Of a DNA stretch of 12,861 nucleotides, positions 12,809 through 12,861 are shown in pieces. The stretch's first letter is position 1. Each line of letters opens with the position of its first letter. A model generated the notes under the pieces. The model ran no database searches. It was given only the letters and a program-made list of their open reading frames with translations, and was not told the DNA's origin. Source of the DNA: an uncultured Clostridia bacterium. Lineage in GTDB: Bacteria; Bacillota; Clostridia; Oscillospirales; Ruminococcaceae. Location of the stretch: contig CANEHP010000046.1 in the NCBI GenBank assembly GCA_947427325.1, positions 1 through 12,861 of the forward strand. Reading direction: 5' to 3'. Position numbers and translations under genes: made by a program.

Positions 12809-12861
12809 TTAGAGCGTGTTCACATAAAGCTCAGCATGCATCTTTTCGGCAAATTTTGCCG
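12809..12861. repeat. Partial, diverged arm of the dispersed palindromic element
   Basis: Reads as the reverse complement of the arm at 1-52 and 1634-1685: TTAGAGCGTGTTCACATAAA against TTAGAACTTGTTCTCATAGA at the outer end, then a near-identical GCATCTTTTCGGCAAATTTTGCCG inner part. The outer half has diverged while the inner half is almost exact. The rest of the element would continue to the right of the window. Confidence 0.75.

Overview
The window reads as a Clostridia-type chromosome, most like an Oscillospiraceae/Ruminococcaceae gut anaerobe. The grounds are moderate GC, strong AGGAGG-type ribosome binding sites, a DUF4358 lipoprotein, and a purE-C-F-M-N...D gene order in which the bifunctional PurH is split. 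Genus is inference only. Every convincing gene lies on the minus strand, so transcription runs from high to low coordinates.

Layout in transcription order. 12861-12809 is one arm of a palindromic intergenic element. 12782-12144 is a DUF4358 lipoprotein. 12143-11805 is the control region of the purine operon: a sigma-A-type promoter (12037-12010), then a leader of about 200 nt with a 5'-end long-range helix, a 25-codon leader ORF and a textbook intrinsic terminator (11888-11850), all before purE. Then follow purE, purC, a 168-nt spacer holding a large foldable RNA, a purF paralog that appears glutaminase-dead, purF, purM and purN. Next is a tight block of DJ-1/PfpI-like protein, SAM methyltransferase, PurO-type IMP cyclohydrolase, CbrC-family protein and stand-alone AICAR transformylase. 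After a 291-nt spacer filled by a palindromic MITE-like element comes purD, then a strong hairpin and another element copy at 1-52.

Together the genes encode PRPP amidotransferase (PurF), PurD, PurN, PurM, PurE, PurC, AICAR transformylase and IMP cyclohydrolase. FGAM synthase (PurL/Q/S), PurB and PurK are not here and must be elsewhere, be replaced, or be absent.

The observations most worth following are: (1) an attenuator leader upstream of purE that matches no purine-linked riboswitch I recognise; (2) the PurF paralog with a degenerate glutaminase site but intact PRPP loop and Fe-S cysteines, preceded by its own structured spacer; (3) the split PurH made of an archaeal-type PurO and a eukaryote-like AICAR transformylase; (4) a DJ-1-like protein with Ser at the nucleophile position; (5) a composite inverted-repeat element sitting inside the operon just before purD.
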